The notes under the pieces: generated by a model
Databases searched by the model: none
Seen by the model: the letters and a program-made list of their open reading frames with translations, nothing else
What the model was told of the DNA's origin: nothing
Source: Novosphingobium sp. Gsoil 351
GTDB lineage: Bacteria; Pseudomonadota; Alphaproteobacteria; Sphingomonadales; Sphingomonadaceae
Direction: 5' to 3'
Assembly (NCBI RefSeq): GCF_009707465.1
Contig: NZ_CP046120.1
Coordinates: 2,385,501 to 2,449,500 of the forward strand
Length of the DNA: 64,000 nucleotides
Shown: piece after piece, positions 8,747 through 20,251 of the stretch
Numbering within the stretch: the first letter of the stretch is position 1
Layout: each line of letters opens with the position of its first letter
Program-made: the position numbers and the translations under genes

Positions 8747-9307
8747 TCAGGCGTTCCCGGCGATGAAGCGATCGGTCGGACGGGTGGGCAGGCCGTCGAT
8801 GCTCTTCGTCCGGCCCTGGAATTTCTCCATCCATTTTTCGGGATCGGACTGGCGGTGGAATTTGACTAGCGTCTCGCGCTCCCGATCGATGTGCATCAGT
8901 GGCACGCCCCAGCCGCACGAGGTCTGGACGCTCTGCACGGCGATATCGAAGATCTGGCGGGTGCCGGGAAGCAGCTCGAAATGCGTGGAAAGCTCGGCAA
9001 AGTCGGCATCCTGCGGCAGCACCGCGCGGCCGGTGCCATAGATCCGCAGGATCAGCGCGGGCTGCTCGAAGTTGCACATCATCACCGTGATCCGGCCGTC
9101 CGCCGTCAGATGGGCGTGGGTCTCGTTGCCCGACCCGCCGAGATCGAGATAGGCGACACGGTTCGGCCCAAGCACGCGGAAGCTGTCGGCGAGCCCTTTG
9201 GGACTGAGATTGATCCGGCCTTCGACGGCGGCAGTGGCGACGAAGAATACCGGCTGCTTGGCGATCATCGCGATGTGGTCGTCGGTCAGGTGGTCGGTGA
9301 ACTCCAT
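8747..9307 (-). CDS. Pyridoxamine 5'-phosphate oxidase-like flavin-binding protein
   Basis: 186 residues with a split-barrel FMN-binding fold of the PNPOx family. Recognisable parts are FFVATAAVEGRINLSPKG near residue 21, AYLDLGGSGNETHAHL and VMMCNFEQPALILRIYGTG. This subgroup contains general FMN or F420-type reductases and haem or pyridoxine oxidases, not necessarily PdxH. ATG 9307 (MEFTDHL) is preferred over the start nine codons further up, which has no ribosome site. Lies between the EEP gene and an alpha/beta hydrolase, both on the same strand. Confidence 0.82.
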   Translation of the reverse strand: MEFTDHLTDDHIAMIAKQPVFFVATAAVEGRINLSPKGLADSFRVLGPNRVAYLDLGGSGNETHAHLTADGRITVMMCNFEQPALILRIYGTGRAVLPQDADFAELSTHFELLPGTRQIFDIAVQSVQTSCGWGVPLMHIDRERETLVKFHRQSDPEKWMEKFQGRTKSIDGLPTRPTDRFIAGNA

Positions 9308-9349
9308 GACGCTGCTCCTTCTCCCCTCCCGCAAGCGGAAGGCGGCTCC

Positions 9350-10215
9350 TTACAGAAACTCCCTCAGCGTGGCGATGAAACGGTCGAACTGGTCGTGGTG
9401 GAGCCAGTGCCCGGCATTCTCGAACTCGATCACTTGCGCCGTATTGAAATACTTGATCCGCCCGTCCTTCTCAGGGTTTGAGGCCCAGCTATTCGCCCCA
9501 TACAGCAGCAGTGTCGGGCAAGAAATCGCCTCCCACACCGCCTTAAGCTCTTCATAGCCGGTCTCGACCGGCCAGTTGTTGAGGTGCGGATCGAACTTCC
9601 AGCTGAACGTTCCGTCCTCGTTGCGGTTGACCCCGTGGATCGTCAGGTGCTCGGCCTGCTCGGCGGTGAGGTAGGTGTTCTCCTCACGCATCCGGGCCAG
9701 CGCATCGCCGATCGTCGGGTACTTGCGCGGGATGCGCCCGGCCGAGGCGCGCTTTTTTCGATCCATTCGCGCACCCTCTCGCGGTAAGGCGTGGCCATCA
9801 ACTTGGCGAGCACGTCCGGTGAAGGACCCAGCCCCTCGATCGCGACCAGCTTGCGGACCATCTCGGGATAGATCCCGGCATAACGAAGGCACACCTGCCC
9901 ACCCATCGAATGCGCGACGATCGTGACCGGGGCGAGATCGAGCTGGTGGATCAGCTGGGCGACGTCGTAGACCATGTCGCCCGCCGAATAGTTGCCGTCC
10001 GAAACCCACTCGCTGTCGCCGTGACCGCGGTGGTCGAGCGCGATTATGTGCCACTCATCGCACAGCGCCCGCGCCGTCCAGTCCCAGTTGTGCGCATGGT
10101 CGCGCCCGCCGTGGACCAGCAGCAGCGGCGGCTTTTCCGGGTTGCCCCAGTCCAGATAATGCAGCCGCAGCCGCTGCGAGATGAATGTGCGCGATACCGG
10201 GCCAAGCGTGCTCAT
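9350..10215 (-). CDS. Alpha/beta hydrolase, frameshifted as read
   Basis: About 288 residues when the two frames are joined. The N-terminal frame, from ATG 10215 (MSTLGPVSRTF), holds HGGRDHAHNWDW (oxyanion region), DHRGHGDS and the nucleophile elbow VAHSMGGQV (Ser). The C-terminal frame holds LLLYGANSWASNPEKDG and GHWLHHDQFDRF with the catalytic His. The break is at six T on the plus strand (9753-9758): the first frame reads REWIEKS, and one more base gives IEKKRASAGRIPRKYPTIGDA. The family covers esterases, epoxide and C-C bond hydrolases; the substrate is unknown. Homopolymer error is the simplest explanation of the shift. Confidence 0.85.
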
Positions 10216-10282
10216 GGTGGGCGCATAGCGGCTGCACGGCCACGGGCGCAACCGTCCGCTCCCTCCAGCGGTGAGCGGAGAG

Positions 10283-11815
<1,533 letters not shown>

Positions 11816-11850
11816 AGGCGCGGGCGCTTAGCCGCCGCGCGGTTCTACGT

Positions 11851-12474
11851 CTAGGAGAGGCCCTTCCGGATCAAGGCGTTTGCAATGCCCGCCACCTCGT
11901 CGAGCGGGCGGGAACCGTCCTGCACCCCGAAGCGCAGCCCCAGAAACACGTTCATGCCCATCAACGCCCAGCCGTGGACTTCGTCGATCGGTCCGCTCAC
12001 CTCGCCCCGCATCTCGCCTTCGCGCAGGCGCTCGACAATACGTTGCGCAGTGCGTTCGTAATGGCGGTGCCATTCGTCGGGAACGACGAATTCGGCTTCG
12101 TCGATGATCCGGTAGATTTCCTTGTGGTCGCGCGCAAAGCCCAGGAACGCGGCCAGCGCCGCGCCTTCGCGGGTAATCGCATCGGCGGGTTGGATCAGCA
12201 TCGGTGCCACCACGTCGCGGACGCGGTCCGACATGTCGCGTACGAGCGCGCGGAACAGGGCGTCCTTCGATGCGAAATAGGTATAGAAACTGCCGAGCGC
12301 GACCCCGGCCCGCGCGGTGATCGAGACCACCGAGCTTTCGTGAAACCCCTTCTCGCCGAACTCGGCGGCGGCCGCGTCGAGCAACGCGCGCTGGGTTTTG
12401 CGTCCCCGCGCCGTGCGCGGCGATTTGTCCGCTGGAATGCCCGCAACTGTTGCCGGAACGGCACTCTCCGCCAT
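11851..12474 (-). CDS. TetR-family transcriptional regulator
   Basis: 207 residues. An N-terminal helix-turn-helix lies at about residues 25-75 (ALLDAAAAEFGEKGFHESSVVSI read in two parts, then GSFYTYFASKDALFRAL). The C-terminal all-helical ligand domain ends NALIRKGLS. The frame runs on upstream to other ATGs, but the start at 12474 (MAESAVPATV) keeps an inverted-repeat operator at 12501-12520 outside the coding region. Divergent from a TonB-dependent receptor, which it probably controls together with itself; the ligand is unknown. Confidence 0.9.
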   Translation of the reverse strand: MAESAVPATVAGIPADKSPRTARGRKTQRALLDAAAAEFGEKGFHESSVVSITARAGVALGSFYTYFASKDALFRALVRDMSDRVRDVVAPMLIQPADAITREGAALAAFLGFARDHKEIYRIIDEAEFVVPDEWHRHYERTAQRIVERLREGEMRGEVSGPIDEVHGWALMGMNVFLGLRFGVQDGSRPLDEVAGIANALIRKGLS

Positions 12475-12500
12475 CACCTGTCCCCGTCGCTGCAATTCCA

Positions 12501-12520
12501 AGTTGAAAGATGGTTCAACT
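12501..12520. promoter_or_regulatory. Inverted-repeat operator between tetR-like gene and TonB receptor
   Basis: AGTTGAA-N6-TTCAACT, a perfect 7-base inverted repeat with a 20-base span, located between the divergent regulator (start 12474) and receptor (start 12586). Size and placement fit a TetR-dimer binding site. Confidence 0.7.
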
Positions 12521-12585
12521 TTCAGCATAACGCCTGTCACGCGGGTGGCAACCCAGCCTAACGACACGCCAGGGAGAGGAACACC

Positions 12586-14904
12586 ATGTCCAGCCGGATC
12601 ATTTTCGCACGCACGCTGCTGCTCGGGGGTATCGCCGCGAGCGCCTTCGCCACGCCCGCCGCTTTCGCCCAGGACGGCGCGACCGCCCAAGCTGAGGCCT
12701 CCGTCGAAGAGACCGGCGATGTCATCGTCGTCACGGCGCGCCGCCGCGAGGAGACCCTTATCGACGTGCCGGTAGCGGTTACCGCGCTGGGCACAGCGCA
12801 GCTCGAGAAGCTGGGCGCCAACGATCTCTCGGGGGTCCAGGGCGCGGTGCCCAACGTCAATATCGTCCAGGGTCGCGGCTCTGCCAGTTCGGCCAATTTC
12901 TTCATCCGCGGGATCGGTCAGCCCGACGCGCTGTCGACCTTCGATCCGGCCGTTGGCGTCTATGTCGATGGGGTCTATCTCAGCCGCATCCAGGGCGCGC
13001 TGCTGAACCTGTTCGACGTCCAGCGGGTCGAGGTCCTGCGCGGGCCGCAGGGCACGCTCTATGGCAAGAACACCATCGGCGGGGCGGTCAACGTCGTCTC
13101 GAAGAAACCCGATTTCGACGTGCTGCGTGGTGAGGGCAGCTTCACCTATGGCCGCTTCGACGAGACCACCGCCAAGGGCTATGTTTCCGCGCCGCTCGCG
13201 CCGGGCAGCGTCGCGCTGTCTTTGGCCGGACTCTACGACCACCGCAATGGGCTGGTCACCGACCCGCGGACGGGGCGCAAATTCAACGATCGCGACAACC
13301 TGTCGGGCCGCGCGATCCTGCGGGCCAGGGCGGGCGACAGCCTGGAGGTCCTGCTTTCGGGCGACTACACGCGCCAGCACAACAAGCCGACGCTCGGCTA
13401 CCTGACCGCGCCGCTGATCCAGACCAATTTCGCGACCGGGGCCACCGTGTTGGCACCCGCGGCCCCCTATGGTCCCTATGACTACAAGGCTTCGACCAGC
13501 CTCCTGCCGGGTCAGGGCCAGAAGCTCGAGCATTGGGGCACGTCGTTGACCCTGAACCTGGACTTGGGACCCGATCTGACGCTCAGTTCGATCAGCGCCT
13601 ACCGCCGCCTGAAGACCGATTTCTTCGTCGACATCGACGCCACCCAGTTCAAGATCGGCGACGTCTTCGTCGGCACCCGGCAGCGCCAGTTGAGCCAGGA
13701 GCTTCAGCTCAAGTACGAAGGCGAGCGGCTAAACGGCGTGCTCGGGCTCTACTATCTCGACGAGAAGATCGCCTCGCACCAAGAGGCCTACGCAGACGAT
13801 CTGTTCAAGTTCGGCGCGCTTCCGATCACTTTCGCCCGGCTGATCGACGATTCGCAACGAACCAAAAGCTACGCCGCGTTCGGCCAGGCGACCTATGATT
13901 TCACCGAAAAGCTGAGCCTCACCGCGGGCCTGCGCTACTCCAAGGAAACGAAGCGCTACAACCGCTTCACCACGACGACGTCCAACGCGCCGTTTCCCGG
14001 GCTGAACGGCCTGACTTTCCGCTTCCCCGACAATCTGCCCGCGCCGTTCAACGCCGACAACGACGTGAGTTTTGACGCGTGGACTCCGATGGCCAGCCTA
14101 GCCTTCAAACCCACCCAGGACACATTGCTCTATGCCTCGGCAAGCCGCGGGTTCAAATCGGGGGGCTTTAACGGCCGGGTCAACAGCGTCGCCGACGTTA
14201 CCGAGTTCGTAAACGGCGTTGCTACCATCCGGCCCTTCTTCAAGCCGGAAAGCGTCTGGACCTACGAGGTCGGGGCCAAGGGCAGCTTCCTCGACGGCCG
14301 GGTCACACTTTCCGGCGCAGCGTTCTATTCGGACTACAAGAACTTCCAGGCGCGGGTCGGGGGCGGCAACCAGTCGTTCCCGGTGCTAAACGCCGGCAAG
14401 TTGCGGATTCAGGGCTTCGAATTCGAGGCCCTGGTCAGGCCGATCAGGCCGCTGACGCTGACCGCCTCGGTCGGTTACCTCGACGCCGAATACAAGCGTT
14501 TCGACGATGCGCGCCGGGCACCTGCGTTCAGCTGCAATCCAACCGGAACCAGGATCGTCTGCGAGCCAGCGTTCGCTCCGCCGCTAACGATGCGATTTGG
14601 CGCCGATTACAGGGTTCCTCTCGGCGAAGCCTCAAGCCTGACATTCGGCGGCGACGCGCGGTTCGTCGACAAGCAGTTCCTCTCGGTTGATAACCGCCCG
14701 GGCCTGGTCGAGAACGGATACTTCCTCGGCAACGTCTATGCACAGGTCGACTTCGACCGGTTCTACGTCCGCGGCATGGTCAAAAACGTGACCAAGTCGC
14801 TCTACAAAACCGACGGTCAAGAATTCAGCTCCGTCGGCAACATCCAGACGGTCTACTTCGGCGACCCGCGGACATGGCAGGTCACGGTCGGGGCGCGGTT
14901 CTAG
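12586..14904 (+). CDS. TonB-dependent receptor
   Basis: Outer-membrane active-transport receptor, 772 residues. Signal peptide MSSRIIFARTLLLGGIAASAF... ends near AAFAQD. A TonB-box-like DVIVVTARRREE follows at about residue 45, then the plug with VEVLRGPQGTLYGKNTIGGAVNVVSKKP in pieces, and a 22-strand-type barrel ending in a terminal aromatic (VTVGARF). The TARRRE(E/D) plug start is typical of sphingomonad receptors for carbohydrates, aromatic compounds or siderophores; the substrate is unknown. Divergent from a TetR regulator, with an operator between them. The downstream kinase/LytTR genes follow after about 77 bases and may be co-transcribed. Confidence 0.93.
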   Translation: MSSRIIFARTLLLGGIAASAFATPAAFAQDGATAQAEASVEETGDVIVVTARRREETLIDVPVAVTALGTAQLEKLGANDLSGVQGAVPNVNIVQGRGSASSANFFIRGIGQPDALSTFDPAVGVYVDGVYLSRIQGALLNLFDVQRVEVLRGPQGTLYGKNTIGGAVNVVSKKPDFDVLRGEGSFTYGRFDETTAKGYVSAPLAPGSVALSLAGLYDHRNGLVTDPRTGRKFNDRDNLSGRAILRARAGDSLEVLLSGDYTRQHNKPTLGYLTAPLIQTNFATGATVLAPAAPYGPYDYKASTSLLPGQGQKLEHWGTSLTLNLDLGPDLTLSSISAYRRLKTDFFVDIDATQFKIGDVFVGTRQRQLSQELQLKYEGERLNGVLGLYYLDEKIASHQEAYADDLFKFGALPITFARLIDDSQRTKSYAAFGQATYDFTEKLSLTAGLRYSKETKRYNRFTTTTSNAPFPGLNGLTFRFPDNLPAPFNADNDVSFDAWTPMASLAFKPTQDTLLYASASRGFKSGGFNGRVNSVADVTEFVNGVATIRPFFKPESVWTYEVGAKGSFLDGRVTLSGAAFYSDYKNFQARVGGGNQSFPVLNAGKLRIQGFEFEALVRPIRPLTLTASVGYLDAEYKRFDDARRAPAFSCNPTGTRIVCEPAFAPPLTMRFGADYRVPLGEASSLTFGGDARFVDKQFLSVDNRPGLVENGYFLGNVYAQVDFDRFYVRGMVKNVTKSLYKTDGQEFSSVGNIQTVYFGDPRTWQVTVGARF

Positions 14905-14981
14905 CCGCAATCGACCAAGCGCCGACCGGGACCGACGAACCTGCTGGAAATGGCGCGGCAGCGCGGGCTACAGCGGCGGGA

Positions 14982-16278
14982 ATGGCCGATGCGATCCTCC
15001 AAACCGATTCCGGCGGACCCGTGCGGGTGCCGGTGCGGCTGGTGGTCGGATCGGCGGCCGCCTTGTGGGCGTGCTATTACCTCCTGACCACTGCGCGAGG
15101 GTTCGTCGTCGGGCTCGAATTCCAGGACGAGCTGGCCGGTCGCCGTTTGTTGGTGGCGGTCGCCGGTTTCGCGGTGACGCTCGCGATCTGGCCGCTGCTG
15201 CGCCAGCTCGATGGGCGGCGGCTGGCGATCAGGGTGACCGCGGCGCTGCTGCTGATGCTGCCCGCCTCGCTCCTCGTCGCCTCGATCAACGCAGCGGTTT
15301 TCGCCGACATGGAAGAGAAGATCGTCTCCAGCATCGGCGAAAAGCAGGGCGTGCGCATCCGGCGCGACGAAGCGGGCAACGTGCTGGTCGATGTCCCCGA
15401 TCTGCCCAGTGCGCCGCCCGGGCCGGTCGAGGTGACACGCCGGGATGGGACCAAAGTCGCGGTCACGCCCCTGTCGATCCCCACTCCCGACGCGGTCAAA
15501 ATCGATCACAAGGTCCAGGCCGAGGCCAAGTGGCGCCAACTCACAGACATCGCGCTAGGGCGCTATTTCCTCCCTCCTGGCGTGGGCCGGGCTCTATTTC
15601 GCGCTGGGCTACGCAGAACACGCCCGCGCTGCCGAACGCCGCGAGGGCGAGCACCGCCGCGCCGCCAAGGCCGCCGAACTGCGATCCCTACGCTATCAGG
15701 TCAATCCGCACTTCCTGTTCAACACCCTAAACTCGCTGTCCGCGCTGGTCCTGACCGGCAAGGTGGATGCCGCGGAGAAGATGATCCACACCATTTCCAC
15801 CTTCTATCGCCGCAGCCTGGCGGGAGATCCCACCATCGATGTGCCGCTTGAGGAAGAAATGCGTTCGCAGCGGCTGTATCTTGAAATCGAAGGGGTGCGC
15901 TTTCCCGATCGCCTGCGGATCGCCTACGACATTCCCGAAGCGCTCGAACAGGCTTGCGTGCCCGGCATGATCCTCCAGCCAATTGTCGAAAATTCGGTGA
16001 AATACGGCGTCGCCCCGGTCGCGCGTCCAGTGACGATCACCATGGCCGCTCGCGAGGAACATGGACGGCTGGTGCTCACTGTCGCCGACGACGGCCCCGG
16101 CGCTCCGTCCACCGAGTTGCCGGGCGACACCGGCGGCGCGGGTTGCGGCATCGGCCTGCAAAACGTCCGCGACCGGCTCGCCGCGCGGTTTGGCAGCGAT
16201 GCCAGCGTGGTTTCGGGAAGCACCGGCAACGGCTACGCTACCATCATCCGTATTCCCATGGTCGCCAATGGCTGCTGA
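14982..16278 (+). CDS. HPHF-type (LytS/YehU-like) sensor histidine kinase, frameshifted as read
   Basis: Membrane sensor kinase of the His_kinase (PF06580) type. The N-terminal frame from ATG 14982 has several membrane helices and a periplasmic-loop-like region. The second frame gives LAWAGLYFALGYAEHARAAE, then the phospho-acceptor motif RYQVNPHFLFNTLNSLSAL, N-box QPIVENSVKYG and G-box DDGPGAPS/GCGIGLQNVRDRL. The frames join near 15572-15574, where a run of three C appears to hold one extra base: removing it gives RYFLLLAWAG, a smooth membrane helix. The stop overlaps the start of a LytTR response regulator, its likely partner. A sequencing indel is the favoured explanation. Confidence 0.87.
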
Positions 16279-17044
16279 TCTCGAACCCCGCATCCTGCGC
16301 ACGCTGATCGCCGACGACGAACCGCTGGCGGTCGAGCGGATGCAGATCATATGCGCCGGCATCCCCGCACTGGCGGTGATCGGCACTGCCAGCGACGGAG
16401 CAGCGGCGCTGCGCCTGATCGATGCGCTGACGCCCGACCTGGTGCTGCTCGACATGACCATGCCCGAGCTCGACGGGCTGGGTGTGGCCCGCCGCCTGGG
16501 CGGCAAGGTCGACGCCCCGGCGATCGTCTTCGTCACCGCGCACGACAGCTTCGCGGTTGAAGCGTTCGATCTCGATGCGGTCGACTATGTGCTCAAGCCG
16601 GTCACCGCCGAGCGGCTCGAGCGCGCGATAGGTCGCGCCCTGGCGCGGCGCGGGGCCGGAAGCCCGCGCGAGGTCAGCGATTGGATCGCGGAGTTCTGGG
16701 TGCCGCACCGTTCCGAACTGCTCCGGATCGCCGCGGACGACGTCACGCGCATCGACGCCGAGCGCGACTATGTCCGGTTGCATCTGGCTGATAGCCAGGG
16801 AGGAATGGGCAGTCAGGGCGGGACCCGCAGCTATCTTCTGCTTCAGACGATCGCCGGGCTGGAAGCGCGGCTCGATCCAGCCAGGTTTATCCGCATCCAC
16901 CGCTCGGTCATCGTGCGGCGCGACCGGATCACCGGCCTGCGCCACGACGGGCTGGGGGTGTGGTCCGTCGAACTCGCCGGCGAAGAGCCCGTGCGGATCG
17001 GGCGGACTTACCTGGCCAGGGTCAAGGCGCTGGCCGGACGCTAG
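16268..17044 (+). CDS. LytTR-family response regulator
   Basis: 258 residues. Receiver domain at about 10-125 with acidic pocket DDE (16-18), phospho-accepting D62 (LLDMTMPELDG), T/A switch TAH (90-92) and K110 in YVLKPV. The LytTR DNA-binding domain at about 150-256 includes IDAERDYVRLHL and FIRIHRSVIVRRDRI. Start ATG 16268 overlaps the kinase stop by 11 bases, so the pair is co-translated. Likely regulates a nearby gene such as the upstream TonB receptor; this is inference from position. Confidence 0.93.
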   Translation: MAADLEPRILRTLIADDEPLAVERMQIICAGIPALAVIGTASDGAAALRLIDALTPDLVLLDMTMPELDGLGVARRLGGKVDAPAIVFVTAHDSFAVEAFDLDAVDYVLKPVTAERLERAIGRALARRGAGSPREVSDWIAEFWVPHRSELLRIAADDVTRIDAERDYVRLHLADSQGGMGSQGGTRSYLLLQTIAGLEARLDPARFIRIHRSVIVRRDRITGLRHDGLGVWSVELAGEEPVRIGRTYLARVKALAGR

Positions 17045-17089
17045 CCGGTTGGCCAGGGGTCGATCTACCGGAGCCTCAATCGTTGTCGC

Positions 17090-17128
17090 AAAAGGCGGCC
17101 CGGATCGGGGACTGGTCCGATCCGGGCC
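17090..17128 (-). terminator. Terminator of the UrcA-family gene
   Basis: Twelve-base perfect stem GGCCCGGATCGG (17097-17108) with CCGATCCGGGCC (17117-17128), eight-base loop. On the minus strand it is followed by GCC then UUUU (plus A at 17090-17093). Positioned 15 bases after the stop of the UrcA gene and also between convergent genes, so it may serve both. Confidence 0.75.
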
Positions 17129-17142
17129 ACAGGGCGGCGGTT

Positions 17143-17427
17143 TCAGCCGCCGTTAGAGGAACCCGCGCGACGGGCAGCCACCTGCTTTTCGATCCCGGCG
17201 CGCGCACGCGCGACACATTCGCTGTCGACGACGCGGATCCGGCTGCTGGTGGTCATCTCGCTGCATACGTTGCGCGCGGCGCGATCAAGCCGGGCCTCGA
17301 GCTTCGCCTGACCTTCGGCAGTCGCCAGGTCGAGGTCCTTGGTCTGGACGGTGGCCGTGGTGGCCTGCGCGGCGCCGGCGATGGTGAACGTGGCGAAAGC
17401 GGCGGCGGTGATGAAAGTGCGGATCAT
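17143..17427 (-). CDS. UrcA-family exported protein
   Basis: 94 residues. Signal peptide MIRTFITAAAFATFTIAGAAQA, then a short mature part with KDLDLATAEGQAKLEARLDRAARNVC, typical of the UrcA family found in sphingomonads and Caulobacterales. Two cysteines (NVC and SEC) could form a disulphide in the periplasm. The family has no well-defined function. Frame continues upstream but only this ATG opens a signal peptide. Monocistronic with its own terminator. Confidence 0.85.
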   Translation of the reverse strand: MIRTFITAAAFATFTIAGAAQATTATVQTKDLDLATAEGQAKLEARLDRAARNVCSEMTTSSRIRVVDSECVARARAGIEKQVAARRAGSSNGG

Positions 17428-17649
17428 GACGGTCTCTCCTCCTTGAAGTATGGCCCGGTCGGCGGGGTGGTGCGGGGTTCCGGACGGGCCATTTCGATCT
17501 AGCGTTCGCACCGCGGCGGCGCGTGCCAAGGTCGATCGGAGTGCGATTTCTATCGACCGGGCCGCGTTCGCCTCGACGAACCGCTGCATCCCGCCGCCGA
17601 ACGGCATGAACTCTGGCAATGCTGCAAGGCTGCCCTACATAGCCCCCGG

Positions 17650-17922
17650 ATGTCGCTGGCGATTCTGGTCACCTTCCTGCTGGGAATTGGCAACTTCGCG
17701 CTGCACAAGGCGGTGATGGAGAGCGGTCATCCGCTGCTCGGACGAATGCCGTGGTTCTACCACGCGCTGAACGGCAATTTCAGTCTGGTGGTCGAATTCC
17801 TGATGCTGCTGGCCGCGTTGCTGTTCGTCGCGCAGGACTATTTCGCCGCGGCGGTCGCCTACATCGTCTACTCTATGCTCAACAGCTTCTCGGCCTGGCT
17901 TATCCTCACCGGACGGCTGTGA
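17650..17922 (+). CDS. Small conserved-type membrane protein
   Basis: 90 residues with three predicted membrane helices (about 3-18, 45-62, 65-85) and a short polar loop GHPLLGRMPWFYHALNGN between. Composition and length fit a genuine small inner-membrane protein. No motif tells function. Start ATG 17650 is the first in frame; it is preceded by a CCCGG-rich stretch with no strong ribosome site. Confidence 0.65.
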   Translation: MSLAILVTFLLGIGNFALHKAVMESGHPLLGRMPWFYHALNGNFSLVVEFLMLLAALLFVAQDYFAAAVAYIVYSMLNSFSAWLILTGRL

Positions 17923-18037
17923 CGGGAATTGGCGAAAGGGTATCGGCGTTCGAACGCCCGATCGTGGGGGATAGATCCCGAACGTTTGCGCCTGATGCGG
18001 TTGAAATGACCCCTGCAACTCGCCATCCCCGCGTCGT

Positions 18038-18898
18038 ATGACTACGCCATCCATCGTTCTCTTCCACCTCAGCGATATCCACTTCGGGCTGGAGGACGAG
18101 GCCGCGCTCGCCTGGGTCGAACGCTGCATCGTCGAGGAAAAGCCCGCTGCGATTTGCATCACGGGCGATTTGACCATGCGCGCGCGCCACCGCGAGTTCG
18201 CCGCGGCATGCAGCTGGATCTCGTCGCTGGGTCCGCCGGTGACGGTCGAGGTCGGCAACCACGACATGCCTTATTTCAATCTGCTCGAACGTTTCGTCGC
18301 TCCCTATCGGCGGTTCCGCGCGATCGAGGCGCTGCTGGAAAAGCAGATCGACCTGCCAGGGCTGGCGATCGTCCCGCTCAAGACCGTGGCGCGCGCGCAA
18401 TGGCGCTTTCCGTGGTCGAACGGTTGGGTCACCCGCGCCGCGCTGACCGAGACGCTGGCCGCGCTCGACGCGTTGCCCAAAGGGACGCGTGCGCTGGTCA
18501 CCGCGCACCATCCGCTGACCGAGCGCGATCCGCGCGGCAAGCGGCTGACGATCAACGGCGGGGCGGCAATGGCCGAATTGGCCAAGCGCGACATCCTCGC
18601 GATCCTCACCGGCCACGTGCACGATGCCTTCGATCTCGACCAGCCGACGCCCTCCGGTCGGCTGCGGATGATCGGCGCGGGCACGCTGTCGAAGCGCATT
18701 CGCTCCTCGCCGGCCAGCTTTAACGAGTTGACGATAACCGATGCGGGAATCGCGGTGACCGTGCGCAACGTCGAAGCGGTGCCGACGCGCGCGATGCAGA
18801 TCGGCCGGGTGCCCGAAAACGCGCTCCCGCCGCGCCAGCCCGCCGATCCCGTGGCGCCGGTCGCGACCGTCCCGGAGCACGACCCGCCGGTGCATTAG
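18038..18898 (+). CDS. Metallophosphoesterase
   Basis: 286-residue calcineurin-like phosphoesterase with the complete metal-ligand set in order: HLSDIHFG (8-15), ITGDLTMR (about 46), GNHDMP (about 72), TAHHPLTE (about 155) and TGHVHDAF (about 191). No signal peptide, so cytosolic. In this superfamily the closest bacterial types hydrolyse cyclic nucleotides or other phosphodiesters; the exact substrate is unknown. Convergent with purD. Confidence 0.9.
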   Translation: MTTPSIVLFHLSDIHFGLEDEAALAWVERCIVEEKPAAICITGDLTMRARHREFAAACSWISSLGPPVTVEVGNHDMPYFNLLERFVAPYRRFRAIEALLEKQIDLPGLAIVPLKTVARAQWRFPWSNGWVTRAALTETLAALDALPKGTRALVTAHHPLTERDPRGKRLTINGGAAMAELAKRDILAILTGHVHDAFDLDQPTPSGRLRMIGAGTLSKRIRSSPASFNELTITDAGIAVTVRNVEAVPTRAMQIGRVPENALPPRQPADPVAPVATVPEHDPPVH

Positions 18899-18943
18899 AG
18901 TTTTTCCGTTTCGGTTGTCGCTGGCGCCGAACCGACGAAACTC
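18898..18943. terminator. Possible bidirectional hairpin between convergent genes
   Basis: GAGTTT (18898-18903) pairs with AAACTC (18938-18943), and TCGGTT pairs with AACCGA inside, in the 55-base gap between the convergent phosphoesterase and purD. The stem is interrupted and the U-runs are short, so this is a weak call. Confidence 0.35.
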
Positions 18944-18952
18944 GGAAAGACC

Positions 18953-20251
18953 CTAAGTCGCAGCCGCGGCCTCGCGCTCGATCTCCCGCCAGCCGATGTC
19001 GCGGCGACAAAAGCCGTCGGGAAAATCGATCAGATCGATTGCGCGATACGCTTTTTGCTGCGCCTCGCGAACCGACGCACCCAACGCGGTAACGTTGAGC
19101 ACGCGTCCCCCGTTGGCGACCAGCGCGCCCTCGCATAGCGCGGTTCCGGCCTGAAAGACTTTGGCCCCGTCAAGTTCGGCCGCCGCCAGTCCGTCGATCC
19201 GCCCGCCTTTCTTCGCAACACCTGGGTAACCGCTTGCCGCCAACACGACGGTCAACGCGGTGCCGGGCGAAAACCTAGGTGGGGCGCACGCTGCCAGCCG
19301 GTTCTCGGCGCAGGCGAGCAGCAGTTCGGCGAGGTCGTCTTCAAGCCTCAACATCAGCACCTGGCATTCGGGATCGCCGAAGCGGGCGTTGTATTCGATA
19401 AGCTTGGGACCGTCGCGAGTGAGCATCAACCCGGCGTAGAGAACCCCTGAATAGGGCGTGCCCGCTTCCTTCATCGCCCGTACCGTGGGCGCTATGATCC
19501 GCTCGATCACTTCGCCTTCGAGCAGCGGGGTCAGCACTCGCGCCGGACTGTAGGCGCCCATCCCGCCGGTGTTGGGACCGGTGTCTCCCTCGCCGACGCG
19601 CTTGTGGTCCTGCGCCGATCCAAACGGCACGATTGTTGCGCCGTCGGTTAGCGCGAAGAAGCTTGCTTCCTCGCCCTCGAGGAATTCTTCGATCACCACT
19701 TCCGCGCCTGCGTCTCCGAATTGTCCGTCGAACATATCGGCGAGCGCGGCCTCCGCTTCGCTGCGGGTTTGCGCTATCACCACACCCTTGCCCGCGGCCA
19801 GCCCATCCGCCTTGATCACCACCGGCAGCGCGTGGCCGTCGAGCGCGGTCAGTGCGGCGTCGAGCGCGGTCGCCCGGTCGTAGCGCGCAGTGGGAATGCC
19901 CGCGCGGGCGCACAGGTCCTTGGTGAAGCCTTTGGAGCCTTCCAGTTGCGCGGCCGCGCGCGAGGGACCGAACACCGCCAGTCCTGCAGCGCGCAACGAA
20001 TCTCCCAGCCCATCGACCAGCGGTGCCTCCGGCCCGATCACCACCAGCCCGATCTGCCGCGCCTCGCAGAAGGCAATCACCGCGCGGTGATCGCCGGCGT
20101 CGAGCGCGACCAGCTCCGCCTCCTGCGCTATTCCCGGATTGCCGGGCGCGGCATAGAGCGTACCGCCAGATCCCTTGCAGAGGGGCGATTGCGCGAGCTT
20201 CCATGCCAGCGCATGTTCACGTCCGCCCGAGCCCAGCAGCAGGATGTTCAT
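18953..20251 (-). CDS. purD: Phosphoribosylamine-glycine ligase
   Basis: ATP-grasp enzyme making glycinamide ribonucleotide in purine synthesis. 432 residues. N-terminus [22 protein letters not shown]-grasp segment [32 protein letters not shown], then [15 protein letters not shown] and the C-terminal ASGYPG motif, all typical. ATG 20251 has a GGAAAG ribosome site eight bases upstream and matches family starts. The start codon overlaps that of divergent xseA (shared CATG at 20249-20252), so each promoter must lie inside the other gene. Confidence 0.96.
   Translation of the reverse strand: MNILLLGSGGREHALAWKLAQSPLCKGSGGTLYAAPGNPGIAQEAELVALDAGDHRAVIAFCEARQIGLVVIGPEAPLVDGLGDSLRAAGLAVFGPSRAAAQLEGSKGFTKDLCARAGIPTARYDRATALDAALTALDGHALPVVIKADGLAAGKGVVIAQTRSEAEAALADMFDGQFGDAGAEVVIEEFLEGEEASFFALTDGATIVPFGSAQDHKRVGEGDTGPNTGGMGAYSPARVLTPLLEGEVIERIIAPTVRAMKEAGTPYSGVLYAGLMLTRDGPKLIEYNARFGDPECQVLMLRLEDDLAELLLACAENRLAACAPPRFSPGTALTVVLAASGYPGVAKKGGRIDGLAAAELDGAKVFQAGTALCEGALVANGGRVLNVTALGASVREAQQKAYRAIDLIDFPDGFCRRDIGWREIEREAAAAT

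Noticed and set aside
11851..13533. 560-codon open frame on the minus strand
   Set aside because: Only its last part is a real gene (TetR, 11851-12474); the rest is antisense to the TonB receptor and is an artefact of high GC.
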